A stretch of DNA of 64,000 bases from Desmodus rotundus. Lineage: Eukaryota > Chordata > Mammalia > Chiroptera > Phyllostomidae. Under the pieces are notes generated by a model, which ran no database searches, was not told where the DNA came from, and was given only the letters and a program-made list of their open reading frames with translations. The DNA is taken from the NCBI RefSeq assembly GCF_022682495.2, contig NC_071387.1, positions 195,154,143 through 195,218,142 on the forward strand, read 5' to 3'. Position 1 is the stretch's first letter, and each line of letters opens with the position of its first letter. The translations under genes were made by a program, and so were the position numbers. Shown here piece by piece: positions 47,331-60,447 of the stretch.

Positions 47331-49195
47331 GTAAGCACTGTACACCATCTTCTAGGTTTGCCGTTTGGTCTACAAGGCCAAGTTCCTCAGTCAAACTGCA
47401 TATTTTAATCCCTATGTCTACGCTGAAGGGACTAATGGAGAAAGGAGTGTACGCCTTTCCCCTGTCTGCTATAGGAAGGCCTGAGTCACTATGTATGGAT
47501 TCCCTGAATCAAACCACAGTCTGTCTCCTGATTCTTGACAGGGAATTCAAAATATTTCATGATATAATTGGAATTAAAATAAAAGTAAAAAATAGTTGCA
47601 TATTTTAACTTCAGGAAATCAAAAACATGCTTTATTGTTTGTTTTTACCTAAGCTACTCACTTTTATCTTCCAAGTTGCCCATATTACCTCTGCAAAGAC
47701 ATATCTGTATGGGAAAACACAGCTACAGAAAAAAGGGGTGGAGTATCTAAAGCTAAATATAACTGCCTTTCATTGAATACAGCATTTGAATTTTACTTGG
47801 CATTTTGACCTAGCTGTCATGCCTTGTTACTATTTTAAGAGAAACATGAATTCTGCATATAATCTCCTACATTTAAAGATGCCATGAAATGACACACTTC
47901 TGATCCCACCAGAATTTGCAGTTAGTTATGAACGACTCAGACACTGCACAGGAGGACAATGCATTATAATATTTATATGTACTGTTTTTAAAGGTGCATT
48001 TTCATCTAAATTAATATAGTTTTTGATTTCACAATGTTTTCATAATTATAATTCCATAGTTTCCCTAAAATTCAATAGAAGACAATGGAGACATTTTTTC
48101 ATTTCAATATTAATTTACTGTGTTCACGTGAGCAAAGCAATGTATTAGGAATACGTAGCAGTTTACACAAAATGAGAGGTATCTCACCGTACTTTAAATG
48201 AAGGTAAGTAAAATATTATCTTTAATAAAGTACCAAATATGTACATATAAAAATAAATATGCCCCCCAAAACCCTAGAAGCATGTGAATGTGATTCAAAC
48301 CTCCCGGAAATAAAAAACTCATTATTTGTCAAAGGGTAACAGATTTTTATCTATTATCAAATGCAGTTTACATTTGTCTAGTAGTTAGATTGGTAAAAAT
48401 TTTATAAAGCAAAATATATACTAGAATATTGAATGCTATATATTAATTACATTGAGATTTTCTATTTTTCTCTAGATATAAACAAAAATTTCACTCAGAC
48501 ACAAAAATAAAAAGAACTAAAGGCATCTATAATGACTTCTGGTGTCTCTTGAATATTCATAGTTGGGTCATTATCTTTCCAAGGGAAGTAGAAGCTGTGC
48601 TTCCTTGTGGGCATATTACTTGAGGGATCAGTAACTAAGAGAGAACTCTAAATTGGATTTATGCCTAATAAAGAAAGAGTACATAAAACAGTCTCTTCTC
48701 ACTACTTTCGCTCCAAATTCTCTTACTTTAGTTCCATCTGTGAGCTATACACTCTTCATTGAGATCAACGCCATTATCTGCATTTCAAATGCTTCTTTTC
48801 TATACTGCAAGAAACGGTAGAGGCTTAACTATGCAAAATTTATGTATGCATAAAAATATGAAAATGAATTATTTTAGACTGTTATTCAACAAACTATGTA
48901 CTCCATAGTTCTATTTTACAAGAGGATAATATTTTGGATTGCATTGCTGTGCTGAAGAAATAGTTGTCTCCTTTCTAAAAGTGTGTAATTTTCACAATGG
49001 TATATGGGGCATATCCTAAGACAAACAAGCAAATCATCATCTAATATTAATTGTTATGTAAGAGAATTTCCTAAGTGATTTTCACAACTGAGACAATATT
49101 TCAGCAAAAAGTAACAATATATTTGTTATAACCATTACATTTCAATTTCTCTGTTCTATCTTCTATATTTCTATTAGGTTATTGAATGGGACTTT
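47331..49195. other. AT-rich DNA, no recognised gene
   Basis: No exon, SINE or LTR is recognised in this stretch. Confidence 0.5.
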
Positions 49196-49204
49196 TTTGT
49201 TGTT

Positions 49205-50650
49205 GTTTTGCTTTTTTACATTTTTTTTTCAAAGTACAGTTGACATACAATATTATATTAACATACAATATTATAAACAATATTATGTTTCAGGTGTGCA
49301 AGCCAGTGATTAGACATAACTTACTAAGCAATTATCCTGATAAATCTTGTACCCATCTGATACTGTACATCGTTATTACAATTTTATTGATTATACTCCC
49401 TATGTTGTACTTTATATCCCTGTGACAACTCTGTAACTGTCAATTTGTACTTCTTAACTTTTCACTCTTTTTTCACCCATCCCTCAACTCTACCCCATCT
49501 GGCTACCATCAAATTGTTCCCTATATCTATAAGTCTGGATTTGCTCATCTTGTTCATTTATTTATTTTTTTAGATTCAACTGTAGATAGATATGCATTTA
49601 TTGCCATTTTATTATTCATATTTTTTAAATTTTTTTCTCTTCTAAAAGAAGACCCTTTAATATTTCACGTAATCCTAGTTTGGTGGTGATGAAATCTTTT
49701 AGCTTTTTCTTGCTTTTCTTCTCTGGGAAGCTCTTTATATGTCATTCTGTTCTGAATGATAGCTTTGCTGGGTAGTGTAGTCTTGGTGGTAGGTCCTGGC
49801 TTTTCATTTCTTTGAATACTTGTTGCCAATCCTTACTGGCCTGCCAAGTTTCTGTTGAGAAGTCACCTGTCAGAGCTGCAGGAGCTCCCTTGTAGGTAAC
49901 AGTTTTTTTCTTGCTGCTTTTAAGATTCTTTGTCTTTAACCTTTTGCATTTTAATTATAATGTGTCATGGTGTGGACTTCTTTGGGTTTATCTTGTTTGG
50001 GATTTTTTGCACTTCCTGAACTAGCATATTTATTTCTTTCACTGGGTTAGGGAAGTTTTCTACTACTATTTTTCCTCACAGGTTTTCCATTCCTTGCTCT
50101 CTCTCTACCTTCAGTCACCCATATGATGCAAACATTGGTACACTTGAAGTTTTGCCAGAGGTGCATTATACTATCCTCATTTTTTAAATTCATTTTTCAT
50201 TTTACTTTTCAGATTGGATATTTCTGCTTCCTTATCTTCTGTATTGCTGATTTGATCCTCTGCTTCATCTATGACACTGTTGATTCCCTATAATGTATTC
50301 TTCATTTCAGTTAATGCATTCATTCTTCTTTTTGACTAGTTCTTATGTTTTCTAATTCTGTGTTTATATTTTCTATCTTTGTTTTAGTTTTCACTTAGTT
50401 CATCTACTCTTCCCCTAAGTTCATTGAGAATCCTGATAACCAGTGTTTTGAACTCTTCATCCGTTTAGCTCATTTTTCTGGAGTTTTATTCTGTTATTTC
50501 ATTTGGGTCACGTTTTATCTTATTTTTATTTTTTTGTCTCCTCATTTGGGATCCGTCCTGTGTTTATTTCTTTATATTAGGTAGAGCTGCTATGTCTCTG
50601 AAAATTTTTTTAAAATTTTTTCCAAAGTTGAGACTAGATTCCAAATAGGA
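49205..50650 (-). mobile_element. HAL1 retrotransposon, older lineage, 5'-truncated
   Basis: Read on the minus strand the order is part of ORF1, then 3' UTR, then tail, with no ORF2. The 3' end carries agttgacatacaatattat and gtttcaggtgtgcaagcca (antisense), the classic old HAL1/L1MA-type terminus, unlike the bat-type tail of the copy at 51730. Towards 50600 it retains ORF1-coding sequence opposite caaacattggtacacttgaa and ttcattgagaatcctgataa, broken by stops and gaps. Confidence 0.75.
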
Positions 50651-51729
50651 GAACAAAAGATTTTTATATTTCATCTTCCAGGATTAAAGGACTACTCACT
50701 GTTGGGGGGGCAGTTATGTCATACAGGTTTTACTAAAGAGGAATATAGAATACAGAAATACAGGTGAAATATTTTTGGCAGATAGATTAGCAGTCTGAAA
50801 AATATTTATATGCAGATTACTATTAGCAGAATGAAATAAATCAGGAAATGGTGTCCAAATTTCCATTTTGGCAATCACCCTGAATTCTTGCTCTTATGAC
50901 CTATTTCTGTAAATGTTCTACAGAAGAAAATAGGCAAGTTAAAAAAATCAAATTAAACCACAAAGAAAGAAACTAAATACCTCTCCAATCAAATTTTGAT
51001 GTATTTCTATTCTCTTTAACCCTGACATTTAACATTTACTATAACATGAATATTAGATAGATATTCTGACTCCCAGAAAAAAAAAGTGTGTAATGTTATT
51101 CTTGTTCCATGTCAGCTGGCCTTCAAAATTAAGTTATTATTCATGTCCCTTTTATGTTGACATATATTCTGAAGGGGGCTGTGGTCAGAATTTAGGTAGT
51201 GAGCTCTGTTAACTTCTTAAGAAATGTCTATTTGCATAAAGTTTAAAGGTTAGGTAGCTCCCCAATCTCTTACCTTGTATTATCTTAATCAGGCACATAC
51301 TTAATATCTTCTGCAGTGTCCATATTTTTTAAACTCTTTCTCTCCTGATAAAAATTAGTTTCCTTTCCTTTCCTTTTTTTTTTCTAAGTATATTGAAAAT
51401 ATCTTAATAGAACCAACCTGGATACTTTTCATTTATGAATCCTTTTCTGACCAATCTGATCCACATTAATTATTATTTCTGAATTACAGTGAATCTATTC
51501 TTCCCTATTATCTCTTTTATCTAGAATAAATTTTAAGTGAGTTACCAAGAGTCATAGACAGAATGATCTAAAAAATTCACCTTTCTAGATGTGGCCCAGA
51601 ATTTGTAGTATTTATGGCTAACTTTTTTTTTTTATAATTAAGAACATGTCAGACATATATATATAGCCGGTGGTTTTAATAAAAGTTTGAATGTGTCTAT
51701 TTTATTTTATTTTTGATGGGAATTCTTAC

Positions 51730-54360
51730 TGTGTTTTATATTTTTAATTATATTTTATTAATTATACTAATAATTAATAATCCCCCAATTTTTTCCCCTT
51801 TGCCCATTCTACCCAGTACCCACCACTCCCTCAGGCAATCCTGACACCATTGTTCATGTCCATGGGTCATGTGTATAAGTTCTTTGGCTTCTCCATTTCC
51901 TATACTGTACTTACATCCCCAAAGCTATTCTATAACTACCTATTTGTACTTCTTAATCTCTTCACCTCTTCATCCATTCCCCCATACCCTCATCCCATCT
52001 GGTAACAATCAAAACACTCTTGCTATCCATGATTCTGTCTCTGTTCTTGTTGGTTTAATTTGTTTTTTAGATTCAATTGTTGTTGGATATGTATTTATTG
52101 CCATTTTATTGTTCGTAGTTTTCATCTTGTTTTTATTAAATAAGACCCTATAACATTTGATATAAAAATGCTTTGGTGATAATGAGCTTCTTATGTTTTT
52201 TCTTGTCTGGGAAGCTCTTTAGCTGCCCTTCAATTTTAAATGATATCTTTGCTGGGTAGAGAAATATTGGCTGTAGGTCCCTGCTTTTCATGACTTTGAA
52301 TATTTCTTGAAAATACCTTCTAGCCTGCAAAGTTTCTTTTTCGATATCAGCTGACAGTCTTATTGGGATTACCCAGTAGGTAACTAACTGTTTTTCTATT
52401 GCTGCTTTTAGGATACTTTATTTATCTTTAACCTGTGGGATCTCAATTATGATGTGTCTTGGAGTGGGCATCATTGCATCCATCTTGTTTGGGATTCTGT
52501 GTGCTTCGTGGACATGCATGTTTATTTTCTTCACCAAATTAGGGAAGTTTTATTTCATTATTTTTTCCAAAAGGCTCCCAATTTCTTGCTCTTTCTCTTC
52601 ACCTCCGGTACAACTATGATGTGAATTGTGGAATGCTTGAAGTTTTCCCAGAAGCTGCTTATACTATCCTCATTTTTTTGGATTCTTTTTTTTCCCTTAC
52701 TTTCCTGATTGGTTGTTTTTGCTTGCTTATGTTCTAAATCATTGATTTGATTCTCAGTTTTATTCACTCTACTGTCGTTTCCTGGTAAGTTGTTCTTTAT
52801 TTCAATTAATGTATCCTTTATTTCTGACTGGACCTTTTTTATGCTTTTGAGGACCTCAGTACATTCCTTGAGCATCCTTATGACTAGTGTTTTGAACTTT
52901 GCATCTGGTTTGCTTATCTCCATTTTGCTGAGTTGCTTTTTCTGGAGTTTTGATCTGTTCTTTTTCTGAGCCATGTTCCTTGGGCCATGCTTTTTGTCTA
53001 CTCATTTTGGCAGCCTCATTGTGTTTGTTTCATGTACTAAGTAGAGCTACTATGAATCCCTCTCTTGGTAGCATAGCCTAATGTAGTAGGTGTCCCAAAG
53101 GGTCCTGTGGCACAGCCTCTCCTATCACCCAAGCTGAGCACTGAAGGTGTGCCCTTTGTGTGAGCTGAGTACACCTTCCTCTTACAGTTGAGCTTTGGTT
53201 GTTATTGGCAGGTCTAGGGGAGGGACTTACCCAGACCAGTCAACTTTAAGGACTGGATGTGACCACTGACCATCAGCCTCTGCCTTCTGTGGAGGATCAG
53301 CTGTGAAGGGTCAGGGTGCTGATGCTCTAACATGGTCTGTAGCTGTTCACTAATTTACAGGCCCTGGGGTTTCCCAGGTGGCACAGGCCAAGGTCAACTT
53401 CCACCTGTGTTTTGCTCTGATCTACCCTGCCTGAGGTATAAAGCAACCATAGATGGAAGTTATTTGCGCTGGGCTTGGAGATTTCCAGGTGAAGCCAAGC
53501 TGTGAATCTAGGCTGGCTGTTGCTTGTGCTGGGTTTAAGGCCTCTTAACAAGAGGTATGGGGGATGAAGCCTTATTGAGACTGGCTGTTGCTTGTTTGAG
53601 AGGATTTAAAAAGTTGTGAAGCATGAGACAAGACAAGCCATTCATATGAAAAAGCCACTGTTTACAGCTGTCAGTTGAATGGGACAGAGCCTCAGAGGAT
53701 CTTCAGGGCACAGCAGTGGTAGCCAGGTTGATGGAGTCTCATACATGGCACCTGCCTGCTGGCGCTGTGGCTCTGTGAAAGGAGAGTTCACAAAAGAGAC
53801 AATGGGCTCTGCCTGCCTTTTTGTCTGAGAGAAAGCCTTCCCCCAGCTCTTTTTCTGATGCCATACCCTTCAGTTCCTCCGTATATGCCTCTGGGTGCCG
53901 TTCAAGCTGCTATCCCAATACTGGAACCCAGAGGAAGAAAGTGCCAGTAAATTTGTGAGAGGATTTTTTAAGGAGGTCTGCTTGGGACTCCAGAAGTTTC
54001 TTCCACTGACCTAATCCCTATTTGTTTTTGCAGCCAGAAGTAATTGGGACTTAATCTTTCTGGCACTGGAACTCTGGGCTGGGAGGCCTGATGTAGGGCT
54101 GGGACACATCGCTTCCAAGGAATCCATCTCGAATTGTTATCCACCACACATAGATGTGGGACCAGCCTGTTTTGCATCTCTGTCCCTCCTACCACTCTGG
54201 ATGGATGTGGTTTCTTTAACTCCATAGTTGTCAGACTTCCATTCAACTTGAGTTCTGACATTTCTGAGTGATGGGTGTTCTATAATTTAGTTGTAATTTT
54301 GATGTGGCTATGTGAGGAGGTGAGTCATGTTTACCTAAACCACCGTCTTGACCCTGAAAG
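51730..54360 (-). mobile_element. Near full-length HAL1 retrotransposon
   Basis: About 2.6 kb on the minus strand. The 5' end at about 54360 reads ctttcagggtcaagacggtg, like an L1-type 5' terminus. A long 5' region follows to about 52975, then an ORF1 whose first 138 codons are open (52558-52974), then broken ORF1 sequence to about 52160, and a 3' UTR with a bat-type tail (antisense tgttcatgtccatgggtcat). There is no reverse transcriptase ORF, so it must have moved in trans. It is colinear with the copy at 1-1810. A target duplication was not evident. Confidence 0.8.
52558..52974 (-). pseudogene. HAL1 ORF1 remnant (L1 ORF1p-like), 138 codons
   Basis: The ATG at 52974 begins MAQKKNRSKL, a basic N-terminus. 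Residues 27-95 or so form a charged, heptad-like stretch (LKECTEVLKSIKKVQSEI) consistent with the ORF1p coiled coil that forms trimers. Residues 108-124 (FKHSTIHIIVVPEVKRK) correspond to the start of the RNA-recognition domain, where L1 proteins have an IIGIPEG-like motif. The frame stops at residue 138 in an A-rich run, well short of the roughly 300 residues usual for ORF1p, so RNA-binding and C-terminal domains are missing or out of frame. In a live element the protein coats its own RNA. This copy is inactive. Confidence 0.75.
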
Positions 54361-55622
54361 ACTCTTTTAAATCCCTGTGGTGTGCTAGGTTAAAGGAGTG
54401 AAATCATTTTGAGTATTTTTCAAGTGAATATGTCATAGAAGGATTTGTGGGATCAACATAAATAACAAAGAACTAAAGATAAAAAGTCAGAGGATTAACA
54501 AGATGAGTATCGGAGAATTTACCCCATCTCTATGCAAGACCCAACAATAGAAATGATCAATTTGAACTTAATACCTCTTTCTGACATCAAGAAGCAGTGA
54601 TTTAGAGCAAAGAAGTTTTTTGTGAAATGTCTCGTTTGTCTTTATAATCAGAGTTTTAGATCATTTGAGGTGTTTTTGAAAATATCTGGCCATGTTCTTC
54701 AGTACTACCCTCAGAATAAACACATACACCATAACACTCATTACAACAAAACAAATATAAACAAAACAATCAGTCCATAATGCCAGCTTTTTTTTTATTG
54801 GCCTTTGTTAAAAGCTCATTTCTTTCAGAGCCATGATTCCTATCTTCAAACAGGCTTCTAACTCTAAGTCTAGCTAGCTAACTTTATGCTAAATCTAGTA
54901 ACAAAGTTTATTAAAAGAGAGCTTTTTCTATTTTCATACTTATACTCCAAAAATTCACCTCTGCTTTAAGAAGGATTAGTTAAATTCATTAGACTTCATC
55001 TGCTTAGCAAACTTTAAAATTGTAAACTCCCATTCAAAAGTTAAAACATGCTGTTTTAAAAAAGAACGATATTGACAGTTTTGTATGAGTTTGGTATATT
55101 AGATGATTCTATTGTCATAAGCATTTATTTCATCAAGCTCTATAGGTCTACTGGTTTATTTAGATAACAGAATCCTGGCAACAACCACATGGATCTCTGT
55201 GCTTTCACAAAAGAGGAAACGTCAGCTCTCTAAAGTTTCTATTGTTATTGTTGAAGCTTAATTAGAAACCTGAACTTTTCTTAAAAAGATTCAGACTGAG
55301 CCTAGGGTTACTCCTAAGCAGGCAAATAAACACAAAACAAGATAACAGAAATTAAAACTGAGAAGAAATAGGTTGAATAGGCAAAGTTGAGATATAACCT
55401 AGAGATTAAAAGAAAATTGAAATGCCTGGAGTATTTTTACTGATTGTGCTAAAGTTTAGCTTTAGGTTATTTGTTGCAAAACAAAACCAAACCTGCTTAC
55501 TTACACAATTTTAATAACCATTAGATAAATACAGAAACATTACAAAAATACAACCATTCCTGATCAATACTGATAAAACTAAGAGTATCTTTGACAAAAT
55601 TCTTATGAAAAAATACAGTGGT

Positions 55623-55824
55623 GCCCTGGCTGGTGTGACTCAGTGGATTGAGTGCTGGTCTGCGAACCAAATGGTAGTTGGTTCAATTCTGAGTCACAGC
55701 ACAAGCCTGGTTTGTATGCCAGGTCCCCAGTAGGGGGTGCTCAAAAGGCAACCACACATTGATGTTTCTCTCCTTCTCTTTCCCCTTCGCTTCCTGTCTC
55801 TCTAAAAATAAATAAATAAAATCT
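55623..55824 (+). mobile_element. VES-type SINE, near full length
   Basis: Head gccctggctggtgtgactca, then gagtgctggtctgcgaacca, B-box ttggttcaattctgagtc, caggtccccagtagggggtg, aaaggcaaccacacattgat, a pyrimidine tract and (aaat)n tail. This is the copy closest to a textbook VES. Confidence 0.9.
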
Positions 55825-56244
55825 GTAAAAGATATGACTTCTCAAAATATATCACCTTTATTTGAACAATCAAGCATTCTACCATAGAAGCCACAAAATT
55901 TTACCTAATATTGCAGAGCTCCAGTAATTTTATATTTAAAACAAGAAAAAAAATCAAGCTATTGTTCAGTCTAATTTTTTTCTCATTCAGAATAAGTTCT
56001 TAATAATATATTAGAAAATGTCTAGATTTAAACAATATTGTTTATATGTTCCATAAGATAAACTACTTATATACTTTATACAGTTAGTCAATGAGATCAC
56101 TATTTATATGGACTAATATTTTTAAACAGATAATAATGAAGAAATTTCTGCCAAAGTAATAATTTTAATTAAACATATTTGGTCTTTTCAATAATCATGT
56201 ATATGTAAATAGCAGTACATATGCACATTTTTAAAAAACGCAGC

Positions 56245-56655
56245 TTTTAGTATAGTTTTATATTTACAGAAAAGTTGCAAAGATAATGTAGAGATTTGTC
56301 ATATACCCTTCACCCATTTTCCCCAGTTGTTAAAATAATTTTCATATCACACAATAACAAAGAAACCAGCTTGATTTCATTACAAAAATCCAGATTTTAT
56401 TTGAGCTTTACTATTTTGTCCACAAGTGTCATTTTTTTCTGGTGTGCAGGGGTAGGCAGGGACAATGGAGGGCTATTGGTTAATGGATACAGAGTTTTAG
56501 TTTATTAAGGTGAAAAGAGTTCTGGTGACAGATGGTGGTGATGGCTGCACAACAATGTAAATGCGCTTAATGTCACTGAACTGCACACTTAAACATTTCA
56601 TCTCTGAAATGTTTAAAATTTTTATTGTGTATATTTTACCACAATAAAGGTGACA
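56245..56655 (+). repeat. Old L1M-type 3' end
   Basis: gttttatatttacagaaaag and atacccttcacccattttcc in the first half, then atggagggctattggttaat, gatggtggtgatggctgcac, aacaatgtaaatgcgcttaa, tgtcactgaactgcacactt and tattttaccacaataaa: the familiar 3' terminus of old L1M elements. Confidence 0.75.
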
Positions 56656-57450
56656 AACAAATAAGATCTATATTGGAAGAACATGCCTGGTATGTATGCA
56701 AAATATTTGCAAAAGATAATCAAATTTTCATTTAAGCAAAGAGATGACAAAAATTTAAACTATGAAATGCACTGGAGAAAGGAAACATTTTAATCAAATA
56801 TCCTGGAAAACATGCTAATAACTAGAACTCCTGATAAACCTATTAATGTTATTAACAATTTGAAAATTCTTACTTTAAAATGTTTCTAGAAAAACATATA
56901 AAATTTGTGAAGACTGCTTATTTAAATATACATAGAATTGCAATTATAGGGCACATAGCTGGACAGAGGATAGAGGTTATTTATGCAAACTCTTGACAAA
57001 TGGGTTTTAAAACAGAGGACTTAACTGAACAGACCTCCAAATGTTCCTCCATATACTGATGGAAAGAAATCTGTCACAACCCAAATGCATTCATTGAAAA
57101 GGAAAGATCATTTTATGGACAGTTGTCTAATGGAGTTTTATATAAATAGTTTTTCATCTTCAAGTGTTATTCTGCTTGTAGAGCTCACAAGAAATCTTCT
57201 GATTTCTTGAGCATTACTGGAATCTGGTGCAGAATAAAATCTGTTATTTAGATTGAGTTCTAATTGACAACCCAAACCTTTGTGCCATCATCCATGAATT
57301 ATCAGATAAAAGGTCAGTTGTAAAAGTTAGAAGAGTAAGAAATAAAATTTTAAAGGTATGGGATAAATTAGTAATTTTAAAGTTATACATGAGGTCATAT
57401 TAATAAAATTAAGATTGCATAATGCAGTTTCCCTTTAATATGATCATGTA

Positions 57451-57630
57451 GCCCTGGCCGGTAGCTCAGTCGGTTAGAGTGCCATACTTCCTCATACGCC
57501 AAGGCTGTGGGTTTTATCCCTGGTCAGGACTCATATAAGAGGCCACCAGTGAATGCATAAACAAGAGAAACAATAAATCAGTGATTCTCCCTCTCTCTCC
57601 CACCCTCCAAAATCAGTAAATAAGAAATGT
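57451..57630 (+). mobile_element. VES-type SINE, shortened
   Basis: Head gccctggccggtagctcagt and cggttagagtgccatactt keep a clean A-box (tagctcagtcggt). The B-box reads gtgggttttatccctggt. The 3' half is shorter than in other copies and ends aaaatcagtaaataag, suggesting a different VES subfamily. Confidence 0.85.
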
Positions 57631-59550
57631 TTAAAACACCACTTGTAGTGCCATAGTCTAGCAATGAACAATTCCAAATGCAATTATAAAAACAATTTAA
57701 AATAATACCAACATGTATTCAATGTGGGTTTTAATGTCCACTGTGAGGAGAAAACACTGCGTCAAGTCTTTGAGAAAAAGAGGCCTGAGAACTGACAAAA
57801 TCAGGGCAGTTGAACTTGCTATATAGATTTGGGAAAATACATCTCCTGGTAATTAGTTGAATCTTTACCATGTAATTCTCCAGGTTCAAATTCCACAATC
57901 AATGTTCATTGTCAAAAAGAACAGTTCTCTCCTCAGAACTTCATTTGAAAAATGTTTTAAAATGTGCTAACTAAAGCATGTCTGTGTTTTAAATTACATA
58001 AGATTTTTCATGCTTTATTAATACTTTAATGAACAGAATATTTTAAAATACCCAGCAATTCTTGATAAATGAGGTATTAGAAAAGTATGTCTTATTTTGT
58101 CATCATTTTTTAAATGTAAGAATAGTTGTTGTTACCTGCAATTTGCTGCTTGCAGACAAGTTAATAGCCTTGGCTAAGGAGGTTCAAAATGGAAGGTGGA
58201 ATTTTAAATAGTCTCTCTGCCAGCAACCGGTAAACTGCAGCCTTCCAAAGTCCCTCTATTGGCCTGTCCTGTGTACTCCAAAGTGAAGAAGACTACACTA
58301 ATGGTTAAAATGAAAGGAAACAATGTACTTTGTTCTGATTTTTGAATACTCATTCTAAGATTCTTTAGAAACTTGAAGTGGTTATCGATAATATAAATAT
58401 GGTTAGGTAGCAAATGGTGATATTAGAAAATACAGGGTAAACATTACTCAGGTTTTATACAGTGTTCAGTGTTTGCATTAAATGTGTATGACTATTGAAT
58501 GTAATCAAGGAAAAACTTATTTTTGTCTTCACCTCCTCTTAAAATTTTTCAGAATAGAATTATAACTTCCCTGCAGCTTACTGAAAAACTGGGAAATTCC
58601 TGTGAATTTTCATTACTCTTGGGTAATAATGATTTTTTAATAGCAGTGGTCACATCGAGGGTCAAACACACAACATCAATTTGATAATTGCATTTGTCCA
58701 ATCTCATAATTAAGACATCAATTGGCATTAAAAGATGACTTTCATGAATTCTCAAACAGGACATGGCTCGAATGTGTTCACCTGCTGTTAGGGAATGGAG
58801 TGTGGTCGGTTTTCCTCTAGCTCTATAATTCTTCTTCCCACTAGAAAATTTTTACTAAAACCAAAGCCACTGACAAAGGTGATAAAACTCTCTCTAAGAT
58901 GCATGCACTCTGACCAACGATAAAAAGTTATTTTCTAGTGTAGCACTATGATGGCTTTGTGCTATATCAACCTAACTAGCTGAAAATAGATTCTGAAAAA
59001 TATTCTTCCCTGTATGGTTTGGGTTAGGCTTGACTAAACCAGAAATTTTCTTGACATTTGGGTGACAGAGGTGAAATAGTATCCAATATTTGTCTCTGAA
59101 GGTTGGACTAAGACCAGTCATCATTGCAGTTTACATATGATGACTCTGGTCTAGAAAGAAGCTCAGGTCTTTAGCTTGAGCCAAATCTCAAACTACACCT
59201 CCTTTAGCAACCAATAGATGTCTTCCTTCAACAACTTCAAATCCTGTGCAAGGCACAGTTGAAGTTCTGTAGGGAAGGCCTTCCAGTGTATCATGTAGGT
59301 CAACCACAGCACAGAAATTAGAAGTCAAGTCAAAGGTGAAGATTCCATTGGACCTCACAGGTTGTGGTTTGTTCTGATACCCTTTTGCTAAAGCCCAAGA
59401 ATATCATGGACAATAAAGATGTTACATAGACCACTTAACCAGCTTCCATAAATGTATGTGGTCTAGCCTCTCCAATGAGTCCCTAATATTCTGCTATGCC
59501 TCAAATGCCACTCCAAAATGTGTTCTCCAAAATTTCAGGAAGGAAACATA
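57631..59550. other. AT-rich DNA, no recognised gene
   Basis: No exon or named repeat is seen. Open frames at 58204-58413 and 58549-58764 on the minus strand are short and unremarkable. Confidence 0.5.
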
Positions 59551-59556
59551 TCTCCA

Positions 59557-59634
59557 TATTTTGCCATGTATAATGCATGCCCACATTTTTGGCCCAAACT
59601 TTGAGGAAAAAAATTTGTTTTCATTTCTTAATTC

Positions 59635-59671
<37 letters not shown>

Positions 59672-59877
59672 TATTTAGATATTCGTTTTTGTTATTATAA
59701 AAGAATTGTATCATTTATTTTTGAAAATATTCTGGTATAAAACTTTTTATGTAACAAATAATTACAAAAGACAAGAACAGATACAAGGTATTTCAGGTGC
59801 GATCCACATATAATGAGCATCCTTATTTTTCCCTAAAAATTTAGGTAAAAGGAGTGCACATTATACATGGCAAAATA
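59557..59877. mobile_element. MITE-like inverted-repeat element with (TTTA)n core
   Basis: A perfect 19-base inverted repeat bounds it: tattttgccatgtataatg at 59557-59575 and its exact complement at 59859-59877. Homology between arms continues imperfectly inward (cccaaactttgaggaaaaa against the complement of ttttccctaaaaatttagg). Between the arms is a (TTTA)n run at about 59632-59671 and no coding potential. This suits a non-autonomous DNA transposon of about 320 bp. I cannot assign a superfamily because the target duplication is unclear. Confidence 0.65.
59632..59671. repeat. (TTTA)n microsatellite
   Basis: About ten perfect TTTA/ATTT units inside the inverted-repeat element; likely length-polymorphic. 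Confidence 0.9.
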
Positions 59878-60359
59878 CAGTATGTCCCAAATTACAGGAT
59901 ACATATATGGTAGTCTTTGAAGCCCACACACGAAATCTGAAAAAGCGGTGGTGCTTTAATAGAGGTGATCACTCCCTCCTATGGTATAAATTGGTAATCA
60001 CAGCATACTGCTGCACCAAAGAGATTTCTCTCTCAAGATATTTTCTCTATCTATATACCCTTGATTCATTGACCTCATAGTTTGAAAGGTATTAGGATCC
60101 TACTCTGAACTTTCCACATGGTATTCTGAAAGTTCACTTGGTGAACTTTTTTCATCCCAATACTATTTTCAAAGCTAATATTTTAGCATCCTTTATTTGA
60201 TGAAACATAGACCAATATTTTAGATATATTGACTCATTTAATCCACAATACCTAGCCATGAGGTGAAATCTGAAGTTTCAATTTACACAACAAATCAAAT
60301 AGTGATTCTTATTTTCATTTTTTAGCCAATCTGGCAACAAGCTATACATTTTTTAAAAT

Positions 60360-60414
60360 CCTCACTTGAAGACATGCTTATTGGTTTTGGAGGGGGTAGG
60401 GGAGAAAGGGAGAC

Positions 60415-60447
<33 letters not shown>

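Noticed and set aside
47267..47608. 113-codon open frame
   Set aside because: It begins inside a MIR SINE and continues into unrelated AT-rich DNA.
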